Origin: Candidatus Limiplasma stercoravium
GTDB taxonomy: Bacteria; Bacillota; Clostridia; Christensenellales; Aristaeellaceae
Reading direction: 5' to 3'
Length of the DNA: 35,721 nucleotides
NCBI GenBank assembly: GCA_018715175.1
Contig: DVME01000080.1
Span: 1 to 35,721 of the forward strand
Positions 8,708-15,809 of this stretch are shown in pieces. The notes beneath the pieces were generated by a model. It saw nothing but the letters and a program-made list of their open reading frames with translations, searched no databases and had not been told where the DNA came from. Each line of letters starts with the position of its first letter. Within the stretch, counting starts at the first letter, position 1. A program made the translations under genes and the position numbers.

Positions 8708-10201
8708 ATGTCCTTTTTTTCCACGCGCGGCGGCGCGTGCGTGACCGCTTCTCAGGCCGTTCTATACGGCCTAGCCCACGATGGCGGTCTTTTTGTGCCC
8801 AGCATGTTTCCGACCGTGACGCAAGAGCGGCTCTCCGCCCTGTGCCAGACGGGATACCGCAACCAGGCCGCGCGGATATTGCGCGCTTTTTTGGAGGATT
8901 ATTCCATTGCCGAAATCGAGCAGACTGTTGACGCCGCCTACGGCGACGGCTGGGACGATCCCGCGGTGGCGCCCGTGCGCACGCTCACGGAAAACATTCA
9001 CGTTCTGGAGCTGTTTCATGGCCCGACCCTGGCGTTTAAGGACGTGGCCCTGAAGATTTTGCCGCATTTGATGCGCCTGGCCGCGCAGAAAAACGGCGAA
9101 GAACGCGAGATATCCATTTTGGCTGCCACCAGCGGCGATACCGGCAAGGCCGCGCTGGAAGGTTTTCGTGACGTGCCGGGCACCAGCTGCACGGCGTTTT
9201 ATCCCCTGGGCGGCGTCAGCCGCGTTCAGGAGCTGCAAATGACCACCACCCAGGGCCGCAACACGCATGTCATTGGCGTAAAAGGCAATTTCGACCAGGC
9301 CCAAGCCGGCGTGAAGCGCATTTTTGCCGACGCTTCCCTGCGCGACGAGCTGGCCCGGCGCGGCATCGTGCTTTCCTCGGCCAATTCCATCAACTTCGGC
9401 CGCCTGGCCCCGCAAGTGGTTTACTACTTTACCGCTTATACGGATTTGGTCGCCCGCGGCGTGGTTCGCATGGGGCAAAACGTCAATTTCGTGGTGCCCA
9501 CCGGCAATTTTGGCGACATCCTGGCCGGCTACTACGCCAAGCGCATGGGGCTGCCCATCAAGCGCCTGATTTGCGCCAGCAACCGCAACAACGTGCTCAC
9601 TGATTTCTTCTCCGACGGCATTTACTACACGCACCGCACCTTCTTCAAAACCCTGTCGCCCAGCATGGATATCCTGATTTCTTCCAACCTGGAACGCCTG
9701 CTGTACGAAAGCGCCGACCGTGACGCCGCCTTGGTGAGCTCCTGGATGGAGCTGCTCAGCGCCAGCGGCAGCTTTTCCATCGGCGCGCAGCGGCTGGCCC
9801 AGCTGCGCAAGACCTTCTGGGCCGGCTACGCCGACGACGTGATGACCGCCGCCGAAATCCGCCGGGTCTACGAACGGTCGCACTACGTGCTGGATCCTCA
9901 CAGCGCCGTGGGTTCCCACGTGCTCAACGAATACCGCGCGCAGACCGGCGACCATACCGCGGCGGTGCTGGTTTGCACGGCCAGCCCCTACAAGTTCGCC
10001 TCCGATGTGGCGGCCAGTCTGCTGGGCGCCGAAGCGGTGGAAGGATGGGATATGCTGCAATGCGCCCAGAAGCTGGAAGAGCTCAGCGGTGTGCCCGTGC
10101 CTGAGCAGGTGCGCAGCCTCGCCACCCTGCCGGTGCGCCACAAGGCCACGTGCGAACCTCAGGGCATGGCGCAGGCGCTCTTGGCCGAGCTGTCCAATTA
10201 A
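8708..10201 (+). CDS. thrC: Threonine synthase
   Basis: This PLP enzyme converts O-phospho-L-homoserine to threonine, the last step of threonine biosynthesis, in the cytoplasm. The 497-residue protein begins FFSTRGG, as in the longer E. coli/yeast-like class of threonine synthases. The PLP lysine is Lys111 in HGPTLAFKDVA, and AATSGDTGKAA and VPTGNFGDILAG form the phosphate- and substrate-binding loops. ATG at 8708 is chosen because AAAGGAG at 8691-8697 gives ten-base spacing; the in-frame GTG at 8699 abuts the ribosome site. The gene is monocistronic in appearance, with its own promoter and no hom or thrB neighbour here. A threonyl-tRNA synthetase lies about 11 kb downstream under separate T-box control. 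Confidence 0.96.
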   Translation: MSFFSTRGGACVTASQAVLYGLAHDGGLFVPSMFPTVTQERLSALCQTGYRNQAARILRAFLEDYSIAEIEQTVDAAYGDGWDDPAVAPVRTLTENIHVLELFHGPTLAFKDVALKILPHLMRLAAQKNGEEREISILAATSGDTGKAALEGFRDVPGTSCTAFYPLGGVSRVQELQMTTTQGRNTHVIGVKGNFDQAQAGVKRIFADASLRDELARRGIVLSSANSINFGRLAPQVVYYFTAYTDLVARGVVRMGQNVNFVVPTGNFGDILAGYYAKRMGLPIKRLICASNRNNVLTDFFSDGIYYTHRTFFKTLSPSMDILISSNLERLLYESADRDAALVSSWMELLSASGSFSIGAQRLAQLRKTFWAGYADDVMTAAEIRRVYERSHYVLDPHSAVGSHVLNEYRAQTGDHTAAVLVCTASPYKFASDVAASLLGAEAVEGWDMLQCAQKLEELSGVPVPEQVRSLATLPVRHKATCEPQGMAQALLAELSN

Positions 10202-10234
10202 CAAAATATTTTCGAAAAAAATGGCTTAAGCATG

Positions 10235-10263
10235 TTTCGATTTTCCCCAAAGAGGTTTATACT
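10235..10263 (+). promoter_or_regulatory. Candidate promoter for the rubrerythrin-rubredoxin operon
   Basis: TATACT at 10258-10263 is a good -10 element. The matching -35 position, 17 bases upstream, reads TTTCGA (10235-10240), a poor match. Activation or a different spacing is possible. The start codon lies about 70 bases further on, leaving room for an operator, but no clear dyad was seen. Confidence 0.5.
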
Positions 10264-10333
10264 ATGTTCGTAAACCACAACAGCTAACGCCACGACGATT
10301 GGCGAAGCAATTTCGGTAAGGAGGCCAAACGAT

Positions 10334-10873
10334 ATGAAATGGATTTGCAAGGTTTGCGGTTATGTGCATGAGGGCCCCGAAGCGCCCGAGTTCTGCCCCC
10401 AGTGCAAGGCTCCCAAGAGCAAGTTCCAACCCATGAGCGAAGAGAAGAGCTATGCCGACGAGCATCGCGTGGGCGTGGCCGAGGGCGTGGATCCCCGCAT
10501 CATCGAAGGGCTGCGCATGAACTTCAACGGCGAGTGCACCGAAGTGGGCATGTACCTGGCCATGAGTCGCCAGGCGGATCGCGACGGCTATCCCGAGGTT
10601 GCCGAGGCCTTCAAGCGCTATGCGTGGGAAGAAGCCGAGCATGCCGCCAAGTTTGCCGAGCTGCTGGGCGAGGTCGTAACCCCCTCCACCAAGAAGAACC
10701 TGGAGCTGCGCGCGGAAGCCGAGTGGGGCGCGACCGCCGGCAAGAAGGAACTGGCGACGCTGGCCAAGGAGCTCAACCTGGACGCCATTCACGACACCGT
10801 GCATGAGATGTGCAAGGACGAAGCCCGTCATGGCAAGGGCTTTGACGGCCTGCTCAAGCGTTACTTCGGCTAA
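10334..10873 (+). CDS. Reverse rubrerythrin (rubredoxin-like domain then diiron domain)
   Basis: This cytoplasmic peroxidase reduces hydrogen peroxide in anaerobes using electrons from rubredoxin. The domain order is reversed relative to classical rubrerythrin. The N-terminal rubredoxin-like FeS4 site (Cys5, Cys8, Cys21, Cys24; CKVCG and CPQC) precedes the four-helix ferritin-like domain. Diiron ligands are visible in [10 protein letters not shown], in [10 protein letters not shown] (ExxH) and in EMCKDEARH. This is the arrangement known as reverse rubrerythrin in Clostridium acetobutylicum. It is 179 aa long, with AAGGAGG at 10319-10325. A rubredoxin gene follows after 30 bases, so donor and peroxidase are probably co-transcribed. 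Confidence 0.95.
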   Translation: MKWICKVCGYVHEGPEAPEFCPQCKAPKSKFQPMSEEKSYADEHRVGVAEGVDPRIIEGLRMNFNGECTEVGMYLAMSRQADRDGYPEVAEAFKRYAWEEAEHAAKFAELLGEVVTPSTKKNLELRAEAEWGATAGKKELATLAKELNLDAIHDTVHEMCKDEARHGKGFDGLLKRYFG

Positions 10874-10903
10874 GAGCCATCGTCAGTCAAGGAGGGTCTT
10901 ACA

Positions 10904-11056
10904 ATGAAATACGAGTGCCCCTGCGGTTATGTGTACGATCCCGCCGTCGGTGATCCCGACAACGGCGTGGCCCCCGGCACCGCCTGGGAAGATCTGCCCG
11001 AGGATTGGGTGTGCCCCGTGTGCGGCCTGGGCAAGGACGCCTTTACCGAAGCTTAA
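10904..11056 (+). CDS. Rubredoxin with a CxC first knuckle
   Basis: This 50-residue electron carrier probably feeds the reverse rubrerythrin upstream. Family hallmarks are clear: [17 protein letters not shown], FeS4 ligands in the second knuckle CPVCG (Cys37 and Cys40) and WEDLPEDW. The first knuckle is unusual: ECPCGY, giving Cys5 and Cys7 separated by one residue rather than two as in the usual CxxCG. The surrounding frame is intact, so this is an in-frame one-codon difference, not a frameshift. AAGGAGGG at 10889-10896 precedes the ATG. The gene is too short for many ORF callers. A strong terminator follows within seven bases of the stop. Confidence 0.93.
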   Translation: MKYECPCGYVYDPAVGDPDNGVAPGTAWEDLPEDWVCPVCGLGKDAFTEA

Positions 11057-11062
11057 TCGGCG

Positions 11063-11097
11063 CCCGCCGGCAAGCCTTTGCCGGCGGGTTTTCCTTT
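11063..11097 (+). terminator. Intrinsic terminator of the rubrerythrin-rubredoxin operon
   Basis: A perfect 11-bp stem (CCCGCCGGCAA with TTGCCGGCGGG) with a four-base loop is followed by TTTTCCTTT. Confidence 0.9.
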
Positions 11098-11134
11098 GCA
11101 CGTCTGGTCTGAGCGTCTTTCTTTGCAGGACGCA

Positions 11135-11172
11135 CGGAAAGATTTTTGCAAAACGGAAAGATTTTTGCAAAA
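11135..11172. repeat. Tandem 19-bp repeat containing palindromes, upstream of the tRNA-Ala promoter
   Basis: The unit CGGAAAGATTTTTGCAAAA occurs twice, head to tail, without mismatch (11135-11153 and 11154-11172). Each copy contains the perfect 10-bp palindrome TTTTGCAAAA. The second copy ends five bases before the -35 element of the tRNA-Ala promoter, in the position of an upstream activating site or paired operator. Confidence 0.85.
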
Positions 11173-11177
11173 AGCCC

Positions 11178-11204
11178 TTTACAAATTCTCTCGAATGTGA
11201 TAAT
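11178..11204 (+). promoter_or_regulatory. Promoter for tRNA-Ala
   Basis: TTTACA lies at 11178-11183, with GATAAT at 11199-11204 preceded by TG (11196-11197) as an extended -10. Spacing to GATAAT is 15 bases. TAATAT at 11201-11206 would give 17. The mature tRNA begins at 11223. Confidence 0.6.
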
Positions 11205-11222
11205 ATCATCTTCGCTGAGCGC

Positions 11223-11298
11223 GGGGCATTAGCGCAGTTGGTAGCGCACAACACTGGCAGTGTTGGGGTCAGGAGTTCGAATCTCCTATGCTCCACCA
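11223..11298 (+). tRNA. tRNA-Ala, anticodon GGC
   Basis: A complete 76-base cloverleaf including an encoded CCA. The acceptor stem is GGGGCAT paired with ATGCTCC. The D arm is GCGC/GCGC around AGTTGGTA. The anticodon stem is CAACA/TGTTG around CTGGCAG, with anticodon GGC at 11256-11258. The T arm is AGGAG/CTCCT around TTCGAAT. The third acceptor pair is G-U, the classic alanine identity element, and the discriminator is A. It should decode GCC and GCU, and GCC is heavily used in this GC-rich window. It is a single gene with its own promoter and terminator, not part of an rRNA operon. Confidence 0.98.
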
Positions 11299-11305
11299 AA
11301 ACCGG

Positions 11306-11334
11306 AAAATCCGAACCTTCATGGTTCGGATTTT
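11306..11334 (+). terminator. Intrinsic terminator after tRNA-Ala
   Basis: A perfect 12-bp stem (AAAATCCGAACC with GGTTCGGATTTT) encloses the loop TTCAT. It starts seven bases after the CCA end. Confidence 0.9.
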
Positions 11335-11480
11335 GTCGTTTATGCTTTATGGTCCAGCGAAAACTTCGCTTTTCTCATGGCCGGGATGGTTGTGGGGCAA
11401 GGGCTCCCATGCGCCTTCTTGCGTTTTGCGTTTGCCCATGAAAGGCGCTTCCCGGGGCGATTATTTTCAAGCGTTCCGAG

Positions 11481-11547
11481 CAGGCGTTTGCGCGCCGCCA
11501 AACGTCCCAAACAGCCGGGCGAAGGTTCCGGCCGTTTGGGACGCCTG
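11481..11547. repeat. Nested inverted repeat in a non-coding gap
   Basis: In the gene-free 11335-11589 region, CGTCCCAAAC (11503-11512) pairs with GTTTGGGACG (11534-11543). An inner GCCGG/CCGGC pair (after one mismatch) and an outer CAGGCG/CGCCTG pair extend it. There is no T tract on either side. It lies downstream of the leftward secreted-protein gene, so it may stabilise or end that transcript, or be a relic repeat. Nothing else is evident in the gap. Confidence 0.6.
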
Positions 11548-11589
11548 CAAGTGATGCGATTGAGAAACGGGCGGGGAGCCTTTTGCGCG

Positions 11590-13215
11590 TCAGGCCGGTT
11601 CCAGGCGGCTCACATCCAGCGTCATCCAGTCGGTTAGATCAAAGCCTTCGGGCGGCTCGCAGGGGGCGTCCCCATCGCTGGAATAATCATGCCATTCGTT
11701 GGTCTCCGGCAGGAAATAGTAGTCCAGGCCGTTGCCGTAATAGTAAAAAACCGACAGCTGCCCGTCTGCGTCGTACTCTGCGTTGAGGCTGGCGCCGTCC
11801 GCAAATGCATACAACTCATAGGACTCCACCGCGCCCTGCGGCGTATAGAAGCATTGCACTTCGTTGCCGTCCAGCGTGAAATAGTTGGTAATTTCTTTGT
11901 AACTGAGGCTCCCATCGCTGAAGTAGCTGGCGTAATACTCCTTCCCGTCTAAGGTATACCAGAGGCTTTCCACATAGGGCGACGAGCCCAGCACAATTTC
12001 ATACTTCGCATCGGGGCTTACATAAACGATGAAAACCCATTCATCCAGCCAGTCATAGTATCGGACGTTGGGATAGGCCCCAATGCGTGCGTTTGTGAGA
12101 ATCACATCGGCGGTCAGCATCCAAAACGGGTTCTCATTCCACTCGGAAATCAGATCGGCGGGAATGGTTAGCGACACTTGGCCGGGCACGGCGGCATTGG
12201 CGTAGTCAAAAAGAGCGGAACCGGCATACACATAGTCATTGCGCATCTCGATTCCCCAGGGCTCCAGGCCGGTAAGGACATAGCGCAGGCTGCCGTCATC
12301 CAGCTCCTCCTGGGTCAGAACCGGAACGGCGGGAAACTGGCTTTCAACGTCAAAGCTTTGTGGAAACGCGCCGTCTTGTGGCGGCAGCGCCGGCATGGAC
12401 GCTAGGTATGCCTCCCGCTTGGCCTCAATTTGGGCGATTCCTTCCTCGGGCTCAAGAACGGCAGGGGCGGGAAGCTCAATGCCTTCGGGCTTTTCGCAAG
12501 GCGTATAGCCGCCTCCGTTCCAATAATGCCATTGACCGGCGCTGAAACAATAATCCACGCCGTCCTTTTTCAGGCCAAAGGTATCAACGATCTCTCCCAG
12601 CGCGTCATAGCTGTATACCTTGAGTCCGTCTTCCTTTTGATAGCGATATTCGTAAGCGTACAGCAGTCCGTCCGCGCTGTATTCGGCGAAGACGCGCTGC
12701 TCGTCGCTGACTTGAAAAGAATACTGTCTTAACGTGCCGTTCAAATCAAAGATGTAGACACCGCCGTCAAGGTCGAGCTGGATTTGAACCAATAATTCCC
12801 CATTGATAATGCCCAGCGAGCCTCCTTCCAGATCCATAAAAAGGCTGGCACCTTGCCACTGCTCCGGAATGACAATGTTGAGCGGCTCGTCTTCCCTTCC
12901 CGGAATGGGCACGTAGGGGCCATGTTCGGCGTAGGAGTTATAGATGAAGGCGCCGCTTTGGAGCTTCGAGCCGTCCTTGAGCGGCCAAGCATCCAAGCCC
13001 TCGATGTAAAAAACCCGTTCCTGAGGGTTGGAGTCGTCCACCGTTACTTTGGGAACGGGCGGCACTTCTATGGACAGCCGCGCCAGCGCTTCCTCAGCGG
13101 TCGCGGGAAGGTAGATTTCCTCGGCGATGCCTGCAGGAGCAAGGCACAGGCATAAAACCAGCGCCAACACAAGGGCCGTTCCTTTCGTCATGACATGCAT
13201 CACTTGTCCCCCCAT
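11590..13215 (-). CDS. Secreted protein with internal duplication, function unknown
   Basis: This 541-residue protein has a clear Sec signal peptide: basic start, hydrophobic core ALVLALVLCLCLAPAG, and probable cleavage after Ala31 before EE. No lipobox is seen. The mature part is acidic and rich in Tyr, Trp, Asp and Glu. It consists of two related halves (about residues 50-250 and 285-541). GLDAWPLKDG matches GLEPWGIEMR, FAEYSADGLLYAYEY resembles LNAEYDADGQLSVFYY, and WHYWNGGGYTPCEKPEG matches WHDYSSDGDAPCEPPEG. The short Tyr-Asp-Gly strands recall beta-repeat surface proteins. GGAGAG lies nine bases before ATG at 13215; an internal Met at residue 6 or 9 is an alternative start. No membrane anchor or sorting signal is visible. 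I do not recognise the family. Confidence 0.85.
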   Translation of the reverse strand: MGGQVMHVMTKGTALVLALVLCLCLAPAGIAEEIYLPATAEEALARLSIEVPPVPKVTVDDSNPQERVFYIEGLDAWPLKDGSKLQSGAFIYNSYAEHGPYVPIPGREDEPLNIVIPEQWQGASLFMDLEGGSLGIINGELLVQIQLDLDGGVYIFDLNGTLRQYSFQVSDEQRVFAEYSADGLLYAYEYRYQKEDGLKVYSYDALGEIVDTFGLKKDGVDYCFSAGQWHYWNGGGYTPCEKPEGIELPAPAVLEPEEGIAQIEAKREAYLASMPALPPQDGAFPQSFDVESQFPAVPVLTQEELDDGSLRYVLTGLEPWGIEMRNDYVYAGSALFDYANAAVPGQVSLTIPADLISEWNENPFWMLTADVILTNARIGAYPNVRYYDWLDEWVFIVYVSPDAKYEIVLGSSPYVESLWYTLDGKEYYASYFSDGSLSYKEITNYFTLDGNEVQCFYTPQGAVESYELYAFADGASLNAEYDADGQLSVFYYYGNGLDYYFLPETNEWHDYSSDGDAPCEPPEGFDLTDWMTLDVSRLEPA

Positions 13216-13251
13216 TTGTCATAGCTCTCCAAGAGCGTTGTTATTTGATTG

Positions 13252-13280
13252 ATTATACCATAGCTTGGGAATGAATACAA
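13252..13280 (-). promoter_or_regulatory. Promoter for the secreted-protein gene
   Basis: On the minus strand TTGTAT (13275-13280) and TATAAT (13252-13257) are 17 bases apart, with TGG immediately before TATAAT as an extended -10. The start codon lies about 37 bases downstream. The rest of the gap to spoIIID (13281-13486) shows no convincing sigma-A promoter for the rightward gene. Confidence 0.7.
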
Positions 13281-13486
13281 TACGGCGCGCCTGGGGCCGT
13301 GCCCAACCGCTGGTTTGGCGAGGCGTCATAGCTTACGGCAAGCCCCGGCAAATCGCTTCATGGGCAAACGGAGAACGAAAAGCCAAAGAAGCGGGATGTC
13401 CAAAGGGTGCGCCAGCTGTCTTCGGCCCTGTGGATTTCATCCCAGGCATGCGCATATCCTTTCCAAAACGCATGGAGGGGTCGAGC

Positions 13487-13753
13487 ATGCAGGAGCATAT
13501 CCGGGAGCGCAGCATCCGCATCGGGCAGTACATTGCCGACAGCGGCGCCACCGTCCGTGAGGCGGCGCGTCATTTTGGGCTGAGCAAATCCTCCGTACAC
13601 AAGGACGTCAGCGTCCGCCTGGCCAAAGTTCATCCATCTCTGGCGGCTCAGGTCAGGCGGGTTTTGCGCTACAATCAGTCCGTTCGCCACCTGCGCGGCG
13701 GCGAGGCCACGCGGCGCAAATACTGCCAGCGGCGGCTGGACGCCCCGTCCTGA
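13487..13753 (+). CDS. spoIIID: Sporulation transcriptional regulator SpoIIID
   Basis: SpoIIID is a small DNA-binding protein active in the mother cell during endospore formation, where it activates or represses many sigma-E genes. The 88-residue product matches the family end to end. It starts with HIRERSIRIGQYI, then has the helix-turn-helix TVREAARHFGLSKSSVHKDV and the near-invariant tail SVRHLRGGEATRRKY. GGAGGGG at 13474-13480 sets ATG at 13487; the longer in-frame upstream extension has no family similarity. It is followed by an mreB-type gene, as in B. subtilis, where spoIIID and mbl are neighbours. In B. subtilis it is transcribed by sigma-E. I looked for that promoter upstream and found no confident match. 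Confidence 0.97.
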   Translation: MQEHIRERSIRIGQYIADSGATVREAARHFGLSKSSVHKDVSVRLAKVHPSLAAQVRRVLRYNQSVRHLRGGEATRRKYCQRRLDAPS

Positions 13754-13757
13754 CAAA

Positions 13758-13786
13758 CGCCGGCTCCGCGATGCGCGGAGCCGGCG
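13758..13786 (+). terminator. Long hairpin between spoIIID and mbl
   Basis: A perfect 13-bp GC-rich stem (CGCCGGCTCCGCG with CGCGGAGCCGGCG) closes on a three-base loop four bases after the spoIIID stop. The run of six T lies 17 bases past the stem, so it is either a weak terminator or a structure that partly separates spoIIID from mbl expression. Confidence 0.6.
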
Positions 13787-13882
13787 GCGCCGTCCAAGCA
13801 GGATTTTTTCCCCTTTGCGGCGAATGTAAACCATTCAGGCATCTAGCCTCGCAAACGCGGTTGGTAAAGGGGACATGCTGTC

Positions 13883-14911
13883 ATGGCAAGCGTCAATGAT
13901 ATCGGCATTGATCTGGGGACTTCCCAGATCCTCATTTACATGAAAGGCAAGGGCATCATTCTGCGCGAGCCTACCGTAGTGGCCATCGACAGCGACAGCC
14001 ACAGCATTCTCGCCTTTGGCGACGAGGCGCGGCGCATGGTGGGCCGTACGCCCAGCAATATCCTGGCCATCCGTCCCCTGCGCGACGGCACCATCGCCGA
14101 CTACGAGCTGGTCAGCTCCATGCTGCGCGGCTTTGTCCTAAAGGCCGTGGGCAAGCATCTTTTCGCCCGGCCCCGCGCGATCCTGGCTTTGCCCACCGCC
14201 GTCAACGAAATGGAAAAGCGCACCCTTATTTCCACCATGTTTGACGCCGGCATGCGCCGTACCCAGATGCTCAACCGCTCTTTGGCCGCCGCGCTGGGCG
14301 CCGGGTTGCCCATGGACGAAGCCTACGGCGCCATGATCGTGGACATCAGCGCCGGGGTTACGGACATTGCGGTGATTTCCTTTGGCAAGGTCATCGTCAG
14401 CGACTGCATCAAGGCCGGCGGCGACCGCTTTGACGACGCCATCATCCGCCACCTTAGGCGCAAGCATAACCTCCTGGTGGGCGAGCGCACGGCCGAGGAG
14501 CTCAAGGTCAACATCGGCTCAGCCATCCCCCGCGCCGAGCAGCTTTACATGGACGTGACGGGCCGCAACCTCATTACCGGCCTGCCCAAAACCATGCGCA
14601 TTACCAGCGACGACATCACCGAGGCCATGGACGAGCCGCTCCAGCAGCTCATCGAAGGCATCCACGGCGTTTTGGAGCACACCCCGGCGGAGCTGGCGGC
14701 GGATATTTTTGAATACGGCATTTTGCTTTCCGGCGGCGGCGCGGAGCTTTTCGGCCTGTGCGAAGCCATTGCCGACACGCTCAAGGTGCCCTGCTCCTGT
14801 GCCGACGAACCCCAAACCAACGTGGTCATGGGCTGCGGACGGGCGCTGGAAAACCTGCACGATTTGGGTCAGTATCTCGACGACGGGCGCCGCCGGCTGC
14901 TGGGCCGCTGA
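13883..14911 (+). CDS. mbl: MreB/Mbl-family actin-like cell-shape protein
   Basis: This actin-like protein polymerises under the membrane and guides lateral cell-wall synthesis. The 342 aa show the actin-fold ATP sites in order: phosphate-1 loop IGIDLGTSQILIY (residues 7-19), phosphate-2 loop IVDISAGVTDIAVIS, and adenosine loop LLSGGGAELFG. The MreB signature RPRAILALPTAVNEMEKR is present. Position just after spoIIID supports Mbl rather than MreB or MreBH, because this order is conserved in Bacillus. No mreC or mreD follows, also as expected for mbl. Ribosome site AAAGGGGA at 13866-13873, nine bases from ATG. Paralogue assignment rests mainly on synteny. Confidence 0.92.
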   Translation: MASVNDIGIDLGTSQILIYMKGKGIILREPTVVAIDSDSHSILAFGDEARRMVGRTPSNILAIRPLRDGTIADYELVSSMLRGFVLKAVGKHLFARPRAILALPTAVNEMEKRTLISTMFDAGMRRTQMLNRSLAAALGAGLPMDEAYGAMIVDISAGVTDIAVISFGKVIVSDCIKAGGDRFDDAIIRHLRRKHNLLVGERTAEELKVNIGSAIPRAEQLYMDVTGRNLITGLPKTMRITSDDITEAMDEPLQQLIEGIHGVLEHTPAELAADIFEYGILLSGGGAELFGLCEAIADTLKVPCSCADEPQTNVVMGCGRALENLHDLGQYLDDGRRRLLGR

Positions 14912-14913
14912 TA

Positions 14914-15690
14914 TCAGGACGTTTCCTCGGCGCGCGGCGTTTGGCCCGTGACCTGCTTGTAAACCCGGTGAAAGGTTCGCATGCTGGAAAAGCCGCTGGC
15001 GGCGGCCACGTCGGTCAGCGGCATGACGCCCTGGGCCAGCATGCGCCGGGCCGCGCTGCATCTAAGCGTATTGACATAGCGCGGAAAGGTGCAGCCCACG
15101 CGCCGGTTAAATATATGCGAAAACCGCCCTGCGCTGTATCCAAAATGCGCGGCGACCGCCCGCAGGCTTAGCGGGGCGGAGACGTTTTGCTGCAAATAGC
15201 TCAGGATACGGCGCATGAGGTCGCCCTCGGCGTCGGCCTCGCTGGGCTTAAGCCCCACGCGCTCCACCAAGAGCGCCACCAACGCTTCGCCCAGGCTGTT
15301 GACAAACCGCTCTCCATGTCCGCCCTGCGCCATCAGGCACGCCAGGGCCGACGCCTCGGGCATGTCGGAAACGTCCACCACGCTTTCCAAAAAGCTGTGG
15401 TGGTTCAGCTGCGCCCGCAAAGACGGCAGCGCCGACAGCGGCAGGGTAATCACGATCACCCGCGAATAGCTCGGTGTGTGGTAGGCGTGCAAAACATAGC
15501 TAGAATTGACTATCAAATGCTGCGGCCCCACCCAGCGCGTCACCCCGTCCTGCATGGCGCAGATTTCGCCCTCCAACACGTAGATGAGCTCGATGGTGCT
15601 ATGGAAATGGGCGATAAACGCATTGTTGATGCTGTACCACGCTTGGGTGCGGGGCGTCTCGTCGCGTTTGAGTTCATAGTAGCGTTCCAT
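14914..15690 (-). CDS. AraC-family transcriptional regulator with cupin sensor domain
   Basis: This is a predicted ligand-responsive activator of the divergent sugar-isomerase operon. The N-terminal cupin half has FHSTIELIYVLEGE, a typical effector-binding barrel. The C-terminal about 100 residues hold two helix-turn-helix motifs: SLRAVAAHFGYSAGRFSHIF, then PLTDVAAASGFSSMRTFHRVYK. The last is the strongly conserved AraC signature region. The start at 15690 gives 258 aa and is set by GGGAGG (15697-15702) with six-base spacing. A longer frame opening at 15738 lacks a ribosome site and overlaps the promoter region. Its 3' end is three bases from the end of mbl, with no terminator between the convergent genes. 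Confidence 0.93.
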   Translation of the reverse strand: MERYYELKRDETPRTQAWYSINNAFIAHFHSTIELIYVLEGEICAMQDGVTRWVGPQHLIVNSSYVLHAYHTPSYSRVIVITLPLSALPSLRAQLNHHSFLESVVDVSDMPEASALACLMAQGGHGERFVNSLGEALVALLVERVGLKPSEADAEGDLMRRILSYLQQNVSAPLSLRAVAAHFGYSAGRFSHIFNRRVGCTFPRYVNTLRCSAARRMLAQGVMPLTDVAAASGFSSMRTFHRVYKQVTGQTPRAEETS

Positions 15691-15751
15691 AGCCAGCCTC
15701 CCGAGTTCGATGTTCGTAGCAGGTTTTGGCACAATCATATCACAAACTGGC

Positions 15752-15780
15752 GCGACAAAAAAGGCCCGAATCGTTATAAT
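15752..15780 (+). promoter_or_regulatory. Promoter of the sugar isomerase-oxidoreductase operon
   Basis: A consensus TATAAT at 15775-15780 has, 17 bases upstream, only GCGACA at 15752-15757. A good -10 with a weak -35 is what an AraC-activated promoter usually shows. It lies in the 119-bp gap between the divergent regulator and operon. Confidence 0.6.
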
Positions 15781-15809
15781 GAAATCAAATGAAGGAGGTG
15801 CCGATTTTC

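Noticed and set aside
8771-10204. A 477-codon antisense frame over thrC
   Set aside because: It is the mirror of a conserved enzyme, has shadow-type composition and no ribosome site or family match. The same applies to antisense frames over prs, thrS, addB and others.
10929-11441. An open frame spanning rubredoxin, terminator and tRNA-Ala
   Set aside because: It crosses a tRNA gene and two terminators in a different frame from the rubredoxin.
13265-13486. In-frame extension of spoIIID to 162 residues
   Set aside because: SpoIIID proteins are about 90 residues, and a ribosome site marks the start at 13487.
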